The position numbers and the translations under genes are program-made. From CAZSXS01 sp964611385 (GTDB lineage: Bacteria; Bacillota; Clostridia; Lachnospirales; CAYPQA01), in assembly GCA_964611385.1 (NCBI GenBank), contig CAZSXS010000007.1:1-56545 (forward strand): a stretch of 56,545 bases of DNA. The letters are read 5' to 3'. The notes under the pieces were generated by a model that saw only the letters and a list, made by a program, of their open reading frames with translations, made no database searches and was not told where the DNA came from. Below, piece after piece: positions 14,313 through 22,371 of this stretch; position 1 is the stretch's first letter; the number at the start of each line of letters is the position of its first letter.

Positions 14313-15847
14313 ATAGTATATTCATACTTACTTATACCTACCAGTAACAGAATAAGGATAGAAATCAACAGCACCGTAGCCAATTGAGCACCCGGCACCG
14401 TGATGGCAAGAAAAATCAAAGGAGACAAAAACATAGCCGCAAGCACGATTGATAGCTTCTCAAGTACGCTAGAACCGATGAGCTTTAAGATCAACAGAAC
14501 CAACAGTGGAATGTATACAATATAAGCAATACCCGGCATCAGAACCGACAACACCACACCAAGGATTCCCAAAAGAATATTGACTGTGAGTTTGGCGATG
14601 GGACCGGCAACTGCAAGCAGCTTTTTCAAGTATACATACACCAAAGGCAGCGCAATCAGAATCATAGAAAGACTAACCCACGTAATACCTCTCTTATAAA
14701 AGCCCAACTGTATAATCGAATTCCAAGTAAGAAAAGAAAATAAACGCAGCAAGACCCATACCAGCGCATAAAAGAGAATCGGAAGCAGCAGGAACCCAAG
14801 ACTCGAAACCAGAACCTTCTTCCATTCAAAACCCACCGTGCTTCTCATACGGAAGCAATACAAGATTGCAAGGAGCAAAGAAGCAACAGCAAGAATAATT
14901 CCGACCGCATATGGGAATTGAACTCCAAGTCCAAAAGCAGGATTAAAAAAGATCTTATCTTTTTGGCTCAAAAGTTCCTGAATCTGCCCTTGATCCATTT
15001 TGGATAAGTTATCCATCATGGAATAGACCGTATCCAGGTTGTGAGCCTGACTTTCGAAGCTAGCATTCCCAAAGCTGTCTGAAGGAGAGTGGTAATTCAT
15101 GGAGCCAGTGACTGTAGCTACTGTCATGCTCGGAAAACCCTTTTGAAGAAAAGGCGCCGTGTCAAATTTCAACGAATCCTTGGGTATGGCGGTTACGGAG
15201 GAGAAGGCAACGGGATGATTTGCCGTTTTGAAATAAAGAGCGGCCATCTTCTGACCTTCCACCAGCATCACAGGGCCATTACCAAAGCCCTCCACATTAA
15301 CCACGGCGATCACGTCCTGTAAGTAGTCGCTGTTTTTTTCCACGAAGGCTTTTGCCCCAAGCCTTCCGATTTCCTCTGCATCTGTAAAGAGGATCTTAAT
15401 GTTCGTCTTTTGATTGCTGTCCTTCGAAATTTTAGTGACCGCCTCCAGGATAGAGGCCACGGACATCCCATTGTCTCCGGCCCCTGGACTGACAGGCATA
15501 GAGTCATAATGAGCCACAAACAGGATGGAAGCGACTTCTGAGAGTTCTAAGTCAGCATAAATATTTCGCAGAGTAATCGCATTGCCCCTCAGATCAGTGC
15601 TTTCTTGGAGTAATTCTTGCGTGTGAATTTGCTTGTCTTTTAAGCTCTGCAATATAAAGTCACCAAGCTCTTGATGAAAAGCAGAACCGTTGGGTCTTGG
15701 TTCCTGGGAAATTCTCTCAAGATGATCCCAGGCCTGAGCCGTAGAATAAGCCGAATTGGCTGTCGATATTTTTGGTGTGATAAATCCTGTCATGCCTACT
15801 ACCGTTCCAAGGATCAACAGAAGCAGGCTAATTAGCATGTTCTTCAT
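14309..15847 (-). CDS. Membrane-anchored M28 family zinc peptidase
   Basis: The 512-residue protein has an N-terminal signal or anchor (about 3-25), an extracytoplasmic M28 aminopeptidase-like domain (about 40-290) and six to seven hydrophobic membrane segments at the C-terminus (about 305-512). Metal-binding landmarks are HYDS (VAHYDSMPVSPGAGDNG), the catalytic DAEEIG, and the late NYHSPSD histidine. The substrate is unknown; a role in peptide use or envelope processing is inferred. The start is taken as ATG 15847 with AGGAG 9 bp upstream; a GTG three codons earlier overlaps that site. It follows the chemoreceptor gene by 33 bp and is probably cotranscribed. Confidence 0.88.
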   Translation of the reverse strand: MKNMLISLLLLILGTVVGMTGFITPKISTANSAYSTAQAWDHLERISQEPRPNGSAFHQELGDFILQSLKDKQIHTQELLQESTDLRGNAITLRNIYADLELSEVASILFVAHYDSMPVSPGAGDNGMSVASILEAVTKISKDSNQKTNIKILFTDAEEIGRLGAKAFVEKNSDYLQDVIAVVNVEGFGNGPVMLVEGQKMAALYFKTANHPVAFSSVTAIPKDSLKFDTAPFLQKGFPSMTVATVTGSMNYHSPSDSFGNASFESQAHNLDTVYSMMDNLSKMDQGQIQELLSQKDKIFFNPAFGLGVQFPYAVGIILAVASLLLAILYCFRMRSTVGFEWKKVLVSSLGFLLLPILFYALVWVLLRLFSFLTWNSIIQLGFYKRGITWVSLSMILIALPLVYVYLKKLLAVAGPIAKLTVNILLGILGVVLSVLMPGIAYIVYIPLLVLLILKLIGSSVLEKLSIVLAAMFLSPLIFLAITVPGAQLATVLLISILILLLVGISKYEYTI

Positions 15848-15880
15848 GACGTTCACTCCTGATAAATTTTACGTCACAGA

Positions 15881-17407
15881 TTATTGCAACATAAGTTGTG
15901 ACTGCTCAAGAAGTCGGGCTGCAATGTCTGTATTAGTAGTAACGGTTTGAAGGTTTTGAGAAATGGAACCAGAGATGGTAGTCATTGCGTTTTCCAGTGT
16001 TTTTACCAAGTCCAATTGGCTGTCGGTGATTTCAATAATCGAACGGACGCTTTTGTCACTATCTTCAGTTGCGCTTACTGTTTCTTCCAGTTTGTTCGCA
16101 GTCTCGGCAGCAATCTTTCTTGCTTGGTTGACGGCACTCAAGATATTTTCGATCCGTGCAGCCGTATCCTTCGCCGCAACTGAACTCTTTGACGCCAGAT
16201 TCCGAACCTCGTCAGCCACCACGGCAAAGCCTTTTCCCATGTGACCAGCATGGGCAGCTTCTACAGAAGCATTGATAGCAAGAAGGTTAGTTTGAAAGGA
16301 AATGGACTCAATCGTCTTAATAATGGTACCGATTTCAGAAGACACCTGAGAAATAGAGTCCATTGCCTGTAAGAGTAAGTTCATTTTTGAATTGGCATCC
16401 TGTATCATAATTTCCGCTTTTGAAGCGTATTCGCCGGAGGTTTTTGTAGCCTTTGTTACATGCTGAATTTCCTTCGACATCTTATGGACAACTTCATCCA
16501 GCTGTTGCAAAGCATCGGACTGGCTACGGGTGCCATCCGTCAAAAGCTGAGATACGTCCTTCATCTGAGTAGAAAGGGACGTTACCGTTTTTGCCACAGC
16601 ACGGATATTGTCCAGGATCTTTTCTTGCTCTGCCGATAGATGTTCGCTTTCCTTCATTTTTTCATTTACGGTTGCCAGGAGCTGTTCATTTTGCTTCATG
16701 GATTCGTTTACTTGCTGCATAGCCTTATGCTGTAAAGCCACAGCCTCATCGCTTTCTTTCATCTTCTGTTGAACTTGTGATAGCAGTTTCTCCTTTTCCT
16801 CGGCAGCAGCGCTCATTTCCCGAAGAAAGCGTTCCTGCTCTGCTCGAAGCTGTTCGCTTTCAGCCATCTTTTCCTGTATTGTTTTCAGAAGCTCCTCGGT
16901 CTGTACAGCTTTATTATGAGCCTTTACAATAAACTCATTACCCCAATTGGTTACAAGATATGCAAAGGTCAAGGTAATTTCAATGGACAATAGGGGTCTT
17001 ACAAGAACGTCCAGTCCAACCCCTCCAAAGGATTCTCGTAAGAAAACGATAGCAAAAAAGAGCGTTACATTCACAACTATCCCTTGTATCACGACCAGTC
17101 TCTTATCAAAATACATACAGGTAATCACACAAGCTGCAATCATCAAGCCTACGTTATCTATCATGGTACGCTTAAAGAGTGCTACGAAAAAAATAATAAG
17201 ATATTGGCCGCAAGATAGCAAATTGAGCCGAAAAAATTCAGAAAGTGATCTTCTGAATAGGCTACCTAGGACAAACAAAAAAAGGCCACAGAGAAAATTG
17301 ACTAGAGCCCCCAAATAAAAGCCTTCCATGATATTGATAATGACAAAAATCACGACTATTGTAGTGATTACATAAAGATTAGCTGTATAAAGTTTGTTTC
17401 TATCCAT
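15881..17407 (-). CDS. Methyl-accepting chemotaxis protein with six membrane segments
   Basis: The 508-residue protein has about six N-terminal membrane helices (residues 8-165) with no obvious periplasmic ligand domain, then a coiled-coil linker (about 170-270) built from near-repeats of LL..VQEKMKESE.L.AEQE, and a signalling domain whose tip contains IESISFQTNLLAINASVEAAHAGHMGKGFAVVADEVRNLA in pieces, the hallmark of MCPs. The sensed signal may be within the membrane. GGAGGG precedes ATG 17407; the TTG at 17422 would place the ribosome site inside the gene and was rejected. Alternative hairpins lie upstream (17448-17569). Confidence 0.9.
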   Translation of the reverse strand: MDRNKLYTANLYVITTIVVIFVIINIMEGFYLGALVNFLCGLFLFVLGSLFRRSLSEFFRLNLLSCGQYLIIFFVALFKRTMIDNVGLMIAACVITCMYFDKRLVVIQGIVVNVTLFFAIVFLRESFGGVGLDVLVRPLLSIEITLTFAYLVTNWGNEFIVKAHNKAVQTEELLKTIQEKMAESEQLRAEQERFLREMSAAAEEKEKLLSQVQQKMKESDEAVALQHKAMQQVNESMKQNEQLLATVNEKMKESEHLSAEQEKILDNIRAVAKTVTSLSTQMKDVSQLLTDGTRSQSDALQQLDEVVHKMSKEIQHVTKATKTSGEYASKAEIMIQDANSKMNLLLQAMDSISQVSSEIGTIIKTIESISFQTNLLAINASVEAAHAGHMGKGFAVVADEVRNLASKSSVAAKDTAARIENILSAVNQARKIAAETANKLEETVSATEDSDKSVRSIIEITDSQLDLVKTLENAMTTISGSISQNLQTVTTNTDIAARLLEQSQLMLQ

Positions 17408-17447
17408 AACAAAGCCCTCCAACTAACAACATTAATTAAAAAAAGAT

Positions 17448-17569
17448 GCGGTATTTCAACATTCCGTGAGGCTTATGCCGCCCCTACTGTAATCGAAAAC
17501 ACTTCCACAGATAGAGAAATACCGCTTTAGGGTTTAACATTGCGTTTTATCCTAAAGCGGTCTTTTTTT
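17448..17569. promoter_or_regulatory. Overlapping alternative hairpins between ribosomal operon and chemoreceptor
   Basis: Two stems share the same GCGGT block and cannot form together: ACCGCTTTAGG (17521-17531) with CCTAAAGCGGT (17551-17561), and GCGGTATTTC (17448-17457) with GAAATACCGC (17516-17525). On the minus strand the second stem is followed by ATCTTTTTTT, 25 bp before the chemoreceptor start region, while the first has a T-run only on the plus strand. The arrangement is typical of a terminator/antiterminator switch, or of a terminator for the ribosomal operon with read-through control. No known riboswitch class was recognised. Confidence 0.55.
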
Positions 17570-17605
17570 AATGGAAGTACATATGAAGTTTTAAGCCGAC
17601 AAGTC

Positions 17606-17755
17606 TTATTGTCCGCACATTTTGCAAACATTGATACTTTTACCGTCCTCGGTCGGCTTCGTCCAAAGCAGCTTAACGCCTGTGCGCTTGCACGCAGGAC
17701 AGGAACCTCTCCAACCGGCCTTTTTGATGCTTCTGCCTCTCTTTGTCTTACCCAA
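17606..17755 (-). CDS. Small zinc-ribbon protein at the end of the ribosomal operon
   Basis: A 49-residue basic protein with two CxxC pairs, CPAC (19-22) and CKMC (44-47), and a lysine/arginine-rich N-terminus (GKTKRGRSIKKAGWRG). This is a minimal zinc ribbon of the kind found in small ribosomal and RNA-binding proteins. The start is TTG 17755, 8 bp after AAGGAGGA (17763-17770); another in-frame TTG at 17761 is only 2 bp from that site. It lies 30 bp after rplQ and should be cotranscribed with the alpha operon. I do not recognise the family; an RNA- or ribosome-related role is inferred from composition and position. Confidence 0.75.
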   Translation of the reverse strand: MGKTKRGRSIKKAGWRGSCPACKRTGVKLLWTKPTEDGKSINVCKMCGQ

Positions 17756-17785
17756 TTTCAAATCCTCCTTTAGGTTGCGCCGTCC

Positions 17786-18340
17786 TTAGATCAGTTCGAT
17801 GAGAACCATGGGAGCAGCGTCGCCCTTTCTTTCCCCAATTTTGGTCATACGAGTATAACCGCCCTGTCTGCCCACATACTTAGGTGCAATCTCGTCAAAC
17901 ATCTTTGCAGCCATATCCACAGGCTTGATCTGGGAACGCTTCACATGTTGCTTCACGGCACCTTTGTTGGTGACAGGTACATAAGTAACAGGATACAATA
18001 CGCTTAAAATCTTTCTTCTTGCGTTTAAACGGGTCGGACTGTCCTTTTTGATGGTCTTATCCACTTCATCATAGACGGTCACTCTTTTGCCGTTTACATC
18101 TTCCTTCACCCGTTTGCCATTGGCGTCTTTTCTGGGAACCTTCGCTTTTACGGTTTCTTCCGTAAAATTGTCCTTTTCCTTTACCGCAAGGGTAATCAGC
18201 TTCTCAGCGATACGACGTATTTCCTTGGCCCTGGTCTCGGTTGTCTTTATCTTTCCGTGATATAATAAGTTGGTCGTCAAATTCCGAAGCATTGCTTTAC
18301 GTGCGGATGTATGACGGCCCAGCTTTCTATATACAGCCAT
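17786..18340 (-). CDS. rplQ: 50S ribosomal protein L17, with insertion
   Basis: L17 binds 23S rRNA near the exit tunnel. The N-terminus YRKLGRHTSARKAMLRNL and the motif ETRAKEIRRIAEKLITLA are typical. The protein has 184 residues against about 112-130 usually: an inserted charged stretch between about residues 75 and 110 (KVPRKDANGKRVKEDVNGKRV..) separates the two halves, and a segment near 125-155 is also unusual, before the normal end GGYTRMTKIGERKGDAAPM. The reading frame is intact. It follows rpoA by 19 bp, as in most Firmicutes. Confidence 0.95.
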   Translation of the reverse strand: MAVYRKLGRHTSARKAMLRNLTTNLLYHGKIKTTETRAKEIRRIAEKLITLAVKEKDNFTEETVKAKVPRKDANGKRVKEDVNGKRVTVYDEVDKTIKKDSPTRLNARRKILSVLYPVTYVPVTNKGAVKQHVKRSQIKPVDMAAKMFDEIAPKYVGRQGGYTRMTKIGERKGDAAPMVLIELI

Positions 18341-18359
18341 ATCAGTAACCTCCTAAATA

Positions 18360-19319
18360 TTATTCCTCCGTCGTGTTTAAAGCCAGTCCCAGTTCCGCCA
18401 TCTTGTTCAGAACCTCCTCCAAGGATTTACGTCCAAGGTTACGAACCTTCATCATATCCTCCTCGGTCTTGTTGGCCAAGTCCTCAACGGTGTTTATTCC
18501 GGCCCGCTTCAAACAGTTATAGGAGCGCACCGAAAGGTCTAACTCTTCGATGCTTAATTCGTAGATTTTTTCTTTCTTGCCTTCTTCTTTTTCCACCATG
18601 ATTTCAGCATTTTTCGCATTGTCGGATAAATCCACAAACAAGTTCAAATGCTCGGTCAAGATTCTAGCACCAAGACTGACGGCGTCATCGGCGGAGATGG
18701 TTCTATTGGTCCAAACCTCCAGCGTCAGCTTATCATAGTCCGTAATCTGACCAACTCTGGTATTTTCGACAAAGAAGTTGACCCGCTTGATCGGTGTGTA
18801 AATGGAGTCAACAGGAATGACACCGATGAGCTGGTCGGGTTTTTTGTTCTTATCTGCCCCAACGTAGCCGCGGCCCTTAGTAATGGTCATTTCAATGAAG
18901 AGCTTTGAATCCGGCCCGTTGTTTAAAGTGGCAATGTGTTGCTCAGGATTGCAAACTTCAATGTCTGAATCCGCCTTGATATCTCCGGCTGTGACAACAC
19001 ATTCGCCGGAAACATCGATATAAGCCAACTTAGGCTCGGCGCTTTCGCTGTTGTTTAGAATTGCCAAATTCTTTAAATTTAAAATAATTTCGGTTACGTC
19101 CTCTTTCACGCCGCTGATGGTGCTGAACTCATGCATAACACCTTCAATGCGCACATTGCTGACGGCCGAGCCGGGCAAGGAAGAAAGAAGTATTCTTCTT
19201 AGGGAATTCCCCAAGGTTGTACCGTAACCGCGTTCAAGCGGTTCAACCACAAAACGTCCAAATGTACCATCCGGTGCCAATTCTGCTATTTCGATGCGAG
19301 GTTTTTCAAATTCAAACAC
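18360..19319 (-). CDS. rpoA: DNA-directed RNA polymerase alpha subunit
   Basis: The 319-residue alpha subunit dimerises to start RNA polymerase assembly. The N-terminal domain shows RFVVEPLERGYGTTLGNSLRRILLSSLPG, and the C-terminal domain, which contacts UP elements and activators, shows ELDLSVRSYNCLKRAGINTVEDL and GRKSLEEV. Its place between rpsD and rplQ is standard. Confidence 0.98.
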   Translation of the reverse strand: MFEFEKPRIEIAELAPDGTFGRFVVEPLERGYGTTLGNSLRRILLSSLPGSAVSNVRIEGVMHEFSTISGVKEDVTEIILNLKNLAILNNSESAEPKLAYIDVSGECVVTAGDIKADSDIEVCNPEQHIATLNNGPDSKLFIEMTITKGRGYVGADKNKKPDQLIGVIPVDSIYTPIKRVNFFVENTRVGQITDYDKLTLEVWTNRTISADDAVSLGARILTEHLNLFVDLSDNAKNAEIMVEKEEGKKEKIYELSIEELDLSVRSYNCLKRAGINTVEDLANKTEEDMMKVRNLGRKSLEEVLNKMAELGLALNTTEE

Positions 19320-19361
19320 TCACTGAACCTCCCTTGTTTTCCAACTTGCGGTTTTTAATGA

Positions 19362-19988
19362 TTATTTAGAATACAACTCCACGATCAGTGTCTCGTGGAT
19401 AGGCGCATCAATCTGATCTCTGTGCGGCATAGCGTTGACTGTACCCTCCAGGTTCTTGTGGTCGGCTGTAAGCCATTCGGGAACGATACGGGAATCCGTA
19501 ACTTCCAGAATATTTTTGAACATGTCTGTGGATCTGGAACGCTCCTTGATTTCAATCCGGTCGCCAACGCGAACCTGATAGGAAGGAATGTTAACCTTTA
19601 AGCCGTTGATACGCACATGATTGTGACGAACAACTTGACGGGCTTCCACGCGGGAACGTCCGTAGCCCAGTCTGTACATCACATTATCCAGGCGTGTTTC
19701 CAGAAGCCTTAAAAGGTTTTCACCAGTAACGCCGGGAAGCTGGTCTGCTTTCTCGAAGTAATTTCTGAACTGGGTTTCCAGGATACCGTATATTCTCTTC
19801 GCTTTTTGCTTTTCACGAAGCTGTGAGCCGTACTCGGACATTTTCTTTTTGGCGGCACCATGGTCGCCGGGTGCATAGGCTCTTTTGGTAACGGAGCATT
19901 TTCCTTTACCGCATCTTTCGCCCTTTAAAAATAATTTTTCGCCTTCTCTCCGGCACTGTCTGCATGCCGGACCGATATATCTTGCCAT
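19362..19988 (-). CDS. rpsD: 30S ribosomal protein S4
   Basis: The 208-residue S4 initiates 30S assembly and often regulates the alpha operon. The N-terminal part has cysteines (CRQCRREGEKLF, CGKGKC), consistent with a zinc-binding S4 type. The S4 RNA-binding domain follows (RLDNVMYRLGYGRSRVEARQVVRHNHVRING, in pieces), with the RAYAPGDHG motif before it. The order rpsK-rpsD-rpoA is normal. Confidence 0.98.
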   Translation of the reverse strand: MARYIGPACRQCRREGEKLFLKGERCGKGKCSVTKRAYAPGDHGAAKKKMSEYGSQLREKQKAKRIYGILETQFRNYFEKADQLPGVTGENLLRLLETRLDNVMYRLGYGRSRVEARQVVRHNHVRINGLKVNIPSYQVRVGDRIEIKERSRSTDMFKNILEVTDSRIVPEWLTADHKNLEGTVNAMPHRDQIDAPIHETLIVELYSK

Positions 19989-20067
19989 TAATTGCCTCCT
20001 CTATTTTCATCCTCACTAGAACTCATTGGACGCACAGGCAGCTGCCTGTGAAAAAAACCAATGGCCA

Positions 20068-20472
20068 TCAGACCCTTCTGCGTTTCGGAGGTCTGCAACC
20101 GTTATGAGGAACAGGTGTAACATCCTTAATCATGGTTACATCAAGGCCGGCGGCCTGTAAGGCGCGGATGGCGGCTTCACGGCCGGAGCCGGGGCCTTTT
20201 ACGTAAACTTCTATGGTTCTTAAGCCAAACTCTTTGGCGGCCCCTGCTGCGGTATCGGCTGCCATTTGAGCGGCGTAGGGGGTGGACTTACGGGAGCCCC
20301 GGAAGCCAAGCTGGCCTGCGGAAGCCCAAGATAGAGCATTGCCCGCCATATCGGTAATTGTTACGATGGTATTGTTGAATGATGACTGAATATGGGCTTG
20401 CCCCTTGTCAACAAACTTCTTATCACGGCGTCTGCGCGTGGTCGTTTTTTTGACAGCTGTTTTTTTAGCCAT
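20068..20472 (-). CDS. rpsK: 30S ribosomal protein S11
   Basis: S11 forms part of the 30S platform and contacts mRNA near the E site. The 134 residues include the basic start KKTTTRRRRDKKF, HIQSSFNNTIVTITD, the YAAQMAADTAAGAAKEFG segment and the conserved end PHNGCRPPKRRRV. It follows rpsM by 26 bp. Confidence 0.98.
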   Translation of the reverse strand: MAKKTAVKKTTTRRRRDKKFVDKGQAHIQSSFNNTIVTITDMAGNALSWASAGQLGFRGSRKSTPYAAQMAADTAAGAAKEFGLRTIEVYVKGPGSGREAAIRALQAAGLDVTMIKDVTPVPHNGCRPPKRRRV

Positions 20473-20498
20473 TTATAATCCTCCAATTAAAATCAAAA

Positions 20499-20867
20499 CT
20501 ACTTCTTCTTGTTAGCCACGGTTCTTCTGGGGCCTTTTCTGGTACGGGCATTGGTCTTGGTCTTTTGACCTCTAACCGGTAAGCCCTTCCTGTGTCTGAT
20601 CCCGCGATAACAGCCAATTTCAACAAGGCGCTTGATGTTCAGAGCAATATCACGTCTTAAATCACCTTCAACCATAAAGGTACTGTCAATAATCTCACGA
20701 ATTTTGGCCACCTCGTCGTCGGTCAGATCCCGCACTCTTGTGTCGGGGGAAATGCCGGCCTGGGTCAAAATCTTGTTGGAGCTGGTACGTCCAATACCGT
20801 ATATATAGGTTAAGCCGATTTCAACGCGCTTTTCTCTTGGTAAGTCAACACCTGCAATACGTGCCAT
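20499..20867 (-). CDS. rpsM: 30S ribosomal protein S13
   Basis: S13 lies in the 30S head and touches the P-site tRNA and L5. The 122 residues begin MARIAGVDLPREKRVEIGLTYIYGIG as in the family and end with the basic tail GQKTKTNARTRKGPRRT. An AGGAGG site precedes the ATG. It is 12 bp after rpmJ. Confidence 0.98.
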   Translation of the reverse strand: MARIAGVDLPREKRVEIGLTYIYGIGRTSSNKILTQAGISPDTRVRDLTDDEVAKIREIIDSTFMVEGDLRRDIALNIKRLVEIGCYRGIRHRKGLPVRGQKTKTNARTRKGPRRTVANKKK

Positions 20868-20879
20868 TTAATAACCTCC

Positions 20880-20993
20880 TTATCCCTGTCTTTGTTTATG
20901 CTTTGGGTTGTCACAGATGACTCTGATGGCACCCTTACGCTTTATAATTTTGCATTTTTCGCAAATCGCTTTTACTGATGGCCTGACCTTCAT
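20880..20993 (-). CDS. rpmJ: 50S ribosomal protein L36
   Basis: A 37-residue L36 of the zinc-binding type: MKVRPSVKAICEKCK, then VICDNPKHKQRQG, giving the C-x2-C...C-x4-H zinc site. It lies between infA and rpsM as in Bacillus. The ATG at 20993 is preceded by GGAAGATAAAG. Confidence 0.97.
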   Translation of the reverse strand: MKVRPSVKAICEKCKIIKRKGAIRVICDNPKHKQRQG

Positions 20994-21017
20994 CTTTATC
21001 TTCCTTTCATACTGGAC

Positions 21018-21236
21018 TTACTTATCACGCCAGATAATTCTTCCTTTTGTAAGGTCGTAGGGCGACATTTCGATTAAAACCTTGTCGCCGGGAATAATTC
21101 TTATGAAGTTCATACGAAGCTTGCCGGAGATGTGGGCAATGATGATATGGTCATTTCCCAGCTTCACAGCAAACGTTGCGTTGGGCAACTTCTCCACAAC
21201 TGTACCCTCAACCTCAATTACATCTTCCTTTGACAA
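21018..21236 (-). CDS. infA: Translation initiation factor IF-1
   Basis: The 72-residue OB-fold factor binds the 30S A site during initiation. The sequence opens SKEDVIEVEGTVVEKLPNATF and ends MSPYDLTKGRIIWRDK, as in the family. The start is TTG 21236, with GGGGAGGT about 7 bp upstream. It overlaps the 3' end of the KOW gene by 19 bp, which suggests translational coupling. Confidence 0.97.
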   Translation of the reverse strand: MSKEDVIEVEGTVVEKLPNATFAVKLGNDHIIIAHISGKLRMNFIRIIPGDKVLIEMSPYDLTKGRIIWRDK

Positions 21237-21523
21237 AAACTTACCTCCCCTGGCTTTATATGGCCACTATTTTGGCCGTATGCGGCCAATATTTTTCTCA
21301 GATCGGAATCAAGCAACTGCTCTTTTAAAATCTCCTTCGAAATAAAGCTCGTCGGCGCAAGGTGTTTGATTTTCTTTTTCTTTGGTTTTTCCAGCGTTCT
21401 GTAACGGCCGTCTACCAGAAAAGCAAAATCTCCCTCCATGCGTAGCACTAGGAAGGGAAAGCCCCTGTCCCGTCCGCATTTGGAGAAGACGACCTGCCCA
21501 ACTTCTACCTTTTCGTACCTCAT
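21218..21523 (-). CDS. KOW-domain RNA-binding protein (L14e/L6e/L27e-like)
   Basis: A protein of about 101 residues with a KOW-type beta-barrel: VEVGQVVFSKCGRDRGFPFLVLRM, then FAFLVDGRYRTLEKPKKKKIKHL. Similar small proteins sit between map and infA in many Clostridia and are annotated as KOW or ribosomal L14E-like RNA-binding proteins; their function is not established. I place the start at ATG 21523, whose GAGGTG ribosome site overlaps the map stop; a GTG at 21529 is the alternative. The stop lies inside infA. Confidence 0.85.
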   Translation of the reverse strand: MRYEKVEVGQVVFSKCGRDRGFPFLVLRMEGDFAFLVDGRYRTLEKPKKKKIKHLAPTSFISKEILKEQLLDSDLRKILAAYGQNSGHIKPGEVSFCQRKM

Positions 21524-21530
21524 GTTCACC

Positions 21531-22280
21531 TCAAGAAAACATCGTCAAAAGCTTCGGCTCTCCATCTGTGATACAGATGGTGTTTTCATAATGAGCCGAA
21601 TATTTCCCGTCACTGGTGACTACTGTCCACTTATCCCTCAAAACACGAATGTCCGAGGTACCCAGATTGACCATAGGCTCTATGGCCAGGGTCATGCCTT
21701 CGCGAAGGCGGGGCCCTCTGTTATGGGGCTTATAATTTGGGATTTGAGGGTCTTCATGAATTTCCCGGCCGATTCCGTGGCCAACATATTCCCTCACGAC
21801 TGAAAAGCCGTTTTGTTCTGCGTGGGCCTGGATGGCGGCGGAGATTTCGTGAAGGTGATTCTGCACGGTGGCATAACGAATCCCTTCAAAAAAGCACTGC
21901 CGGGTAACGTCAATAAGCTTTTGTAATTTTTCGTCAATTCTTCCTACAGCAAAGGTGCGTGCGGCATCAATATGAAAACCCTCTTTAAAGACACCGATAT
22001 CAATACTGATAATGTCGCCTTCTTTTAGCTTTTTTAAACCCGGTATACCATGAATCACCTGCTCATTGAGAGAAGTGCAGATGGCGGCCGGATAGCCCAG
22101 GTAACCTTTAAAGGATGGCTTAGCGCCTTCGCCTAAAATGAATGTTTCTGCAATCTTGTCAAGCTGAGCCGTACTGACCCCCGGACAGATCTCTTTTTCG
22201 AGTATGTCAAAGGTTCTGGCCAGTATGCGGCCATTTCTTTCCATAATAGTTTGTTGCTCGGAATTTTTAATTGAAATCAT
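21531..22280 (-). CDS. map: Methionine aminopeptidase, type I
   Basis: MetAP removes the initiator methionine from nascent proteins with a dinuclear metal site. The 249-residue protein has the pita-bread fold ligands in SIDIGVFKEGFHIDAARTF, the GHGIGREIHE histidine region, and the C-terminal MTLAIEPM and HYENTICIT glutamates. It lies between adk and the KOW gene, as in many Firmicutes. Confidence 0.97.
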   Translation of the reverse strand: MISIKNSEQQTIMERNGRILARTFDILEKEICPGVSTAQLDKIAETFILGEGAKPSFKGYLGYPAAICTSLNEQVIHGIPGLKKLKEGDIISIDIGVFKEGFHIDAARTFAVGRIDEKLQKLIDVTRQCFFEGIRYATVQNHLHEISAAIQAHAEQNGFSVVREYVGHGIGREIHEDPQIPNYKPHNRGPRLREGMTLAIEPMVNLGTSDIRVLRDKWTVVTSDGKYSAHYENTICITDGEPKLLTMFS

Positions 22281-22371
22281 TTCATATCCTTAATTTTAAA
22301 TCCTCATAAAAATCTTTCATTATCATTCCTTCATTAAACCTTTCAAGTACGACATAGCCGCCTCTCAAAAT

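Noticed and set aside
17460..17520. Cobalamin riboswitch on the plus strand (CCCCTACTGTAATCG)
   Set aside because: The block resembles part of the B12 consensus, but the conserved B12 box is missing and no plus-strand gene follows.
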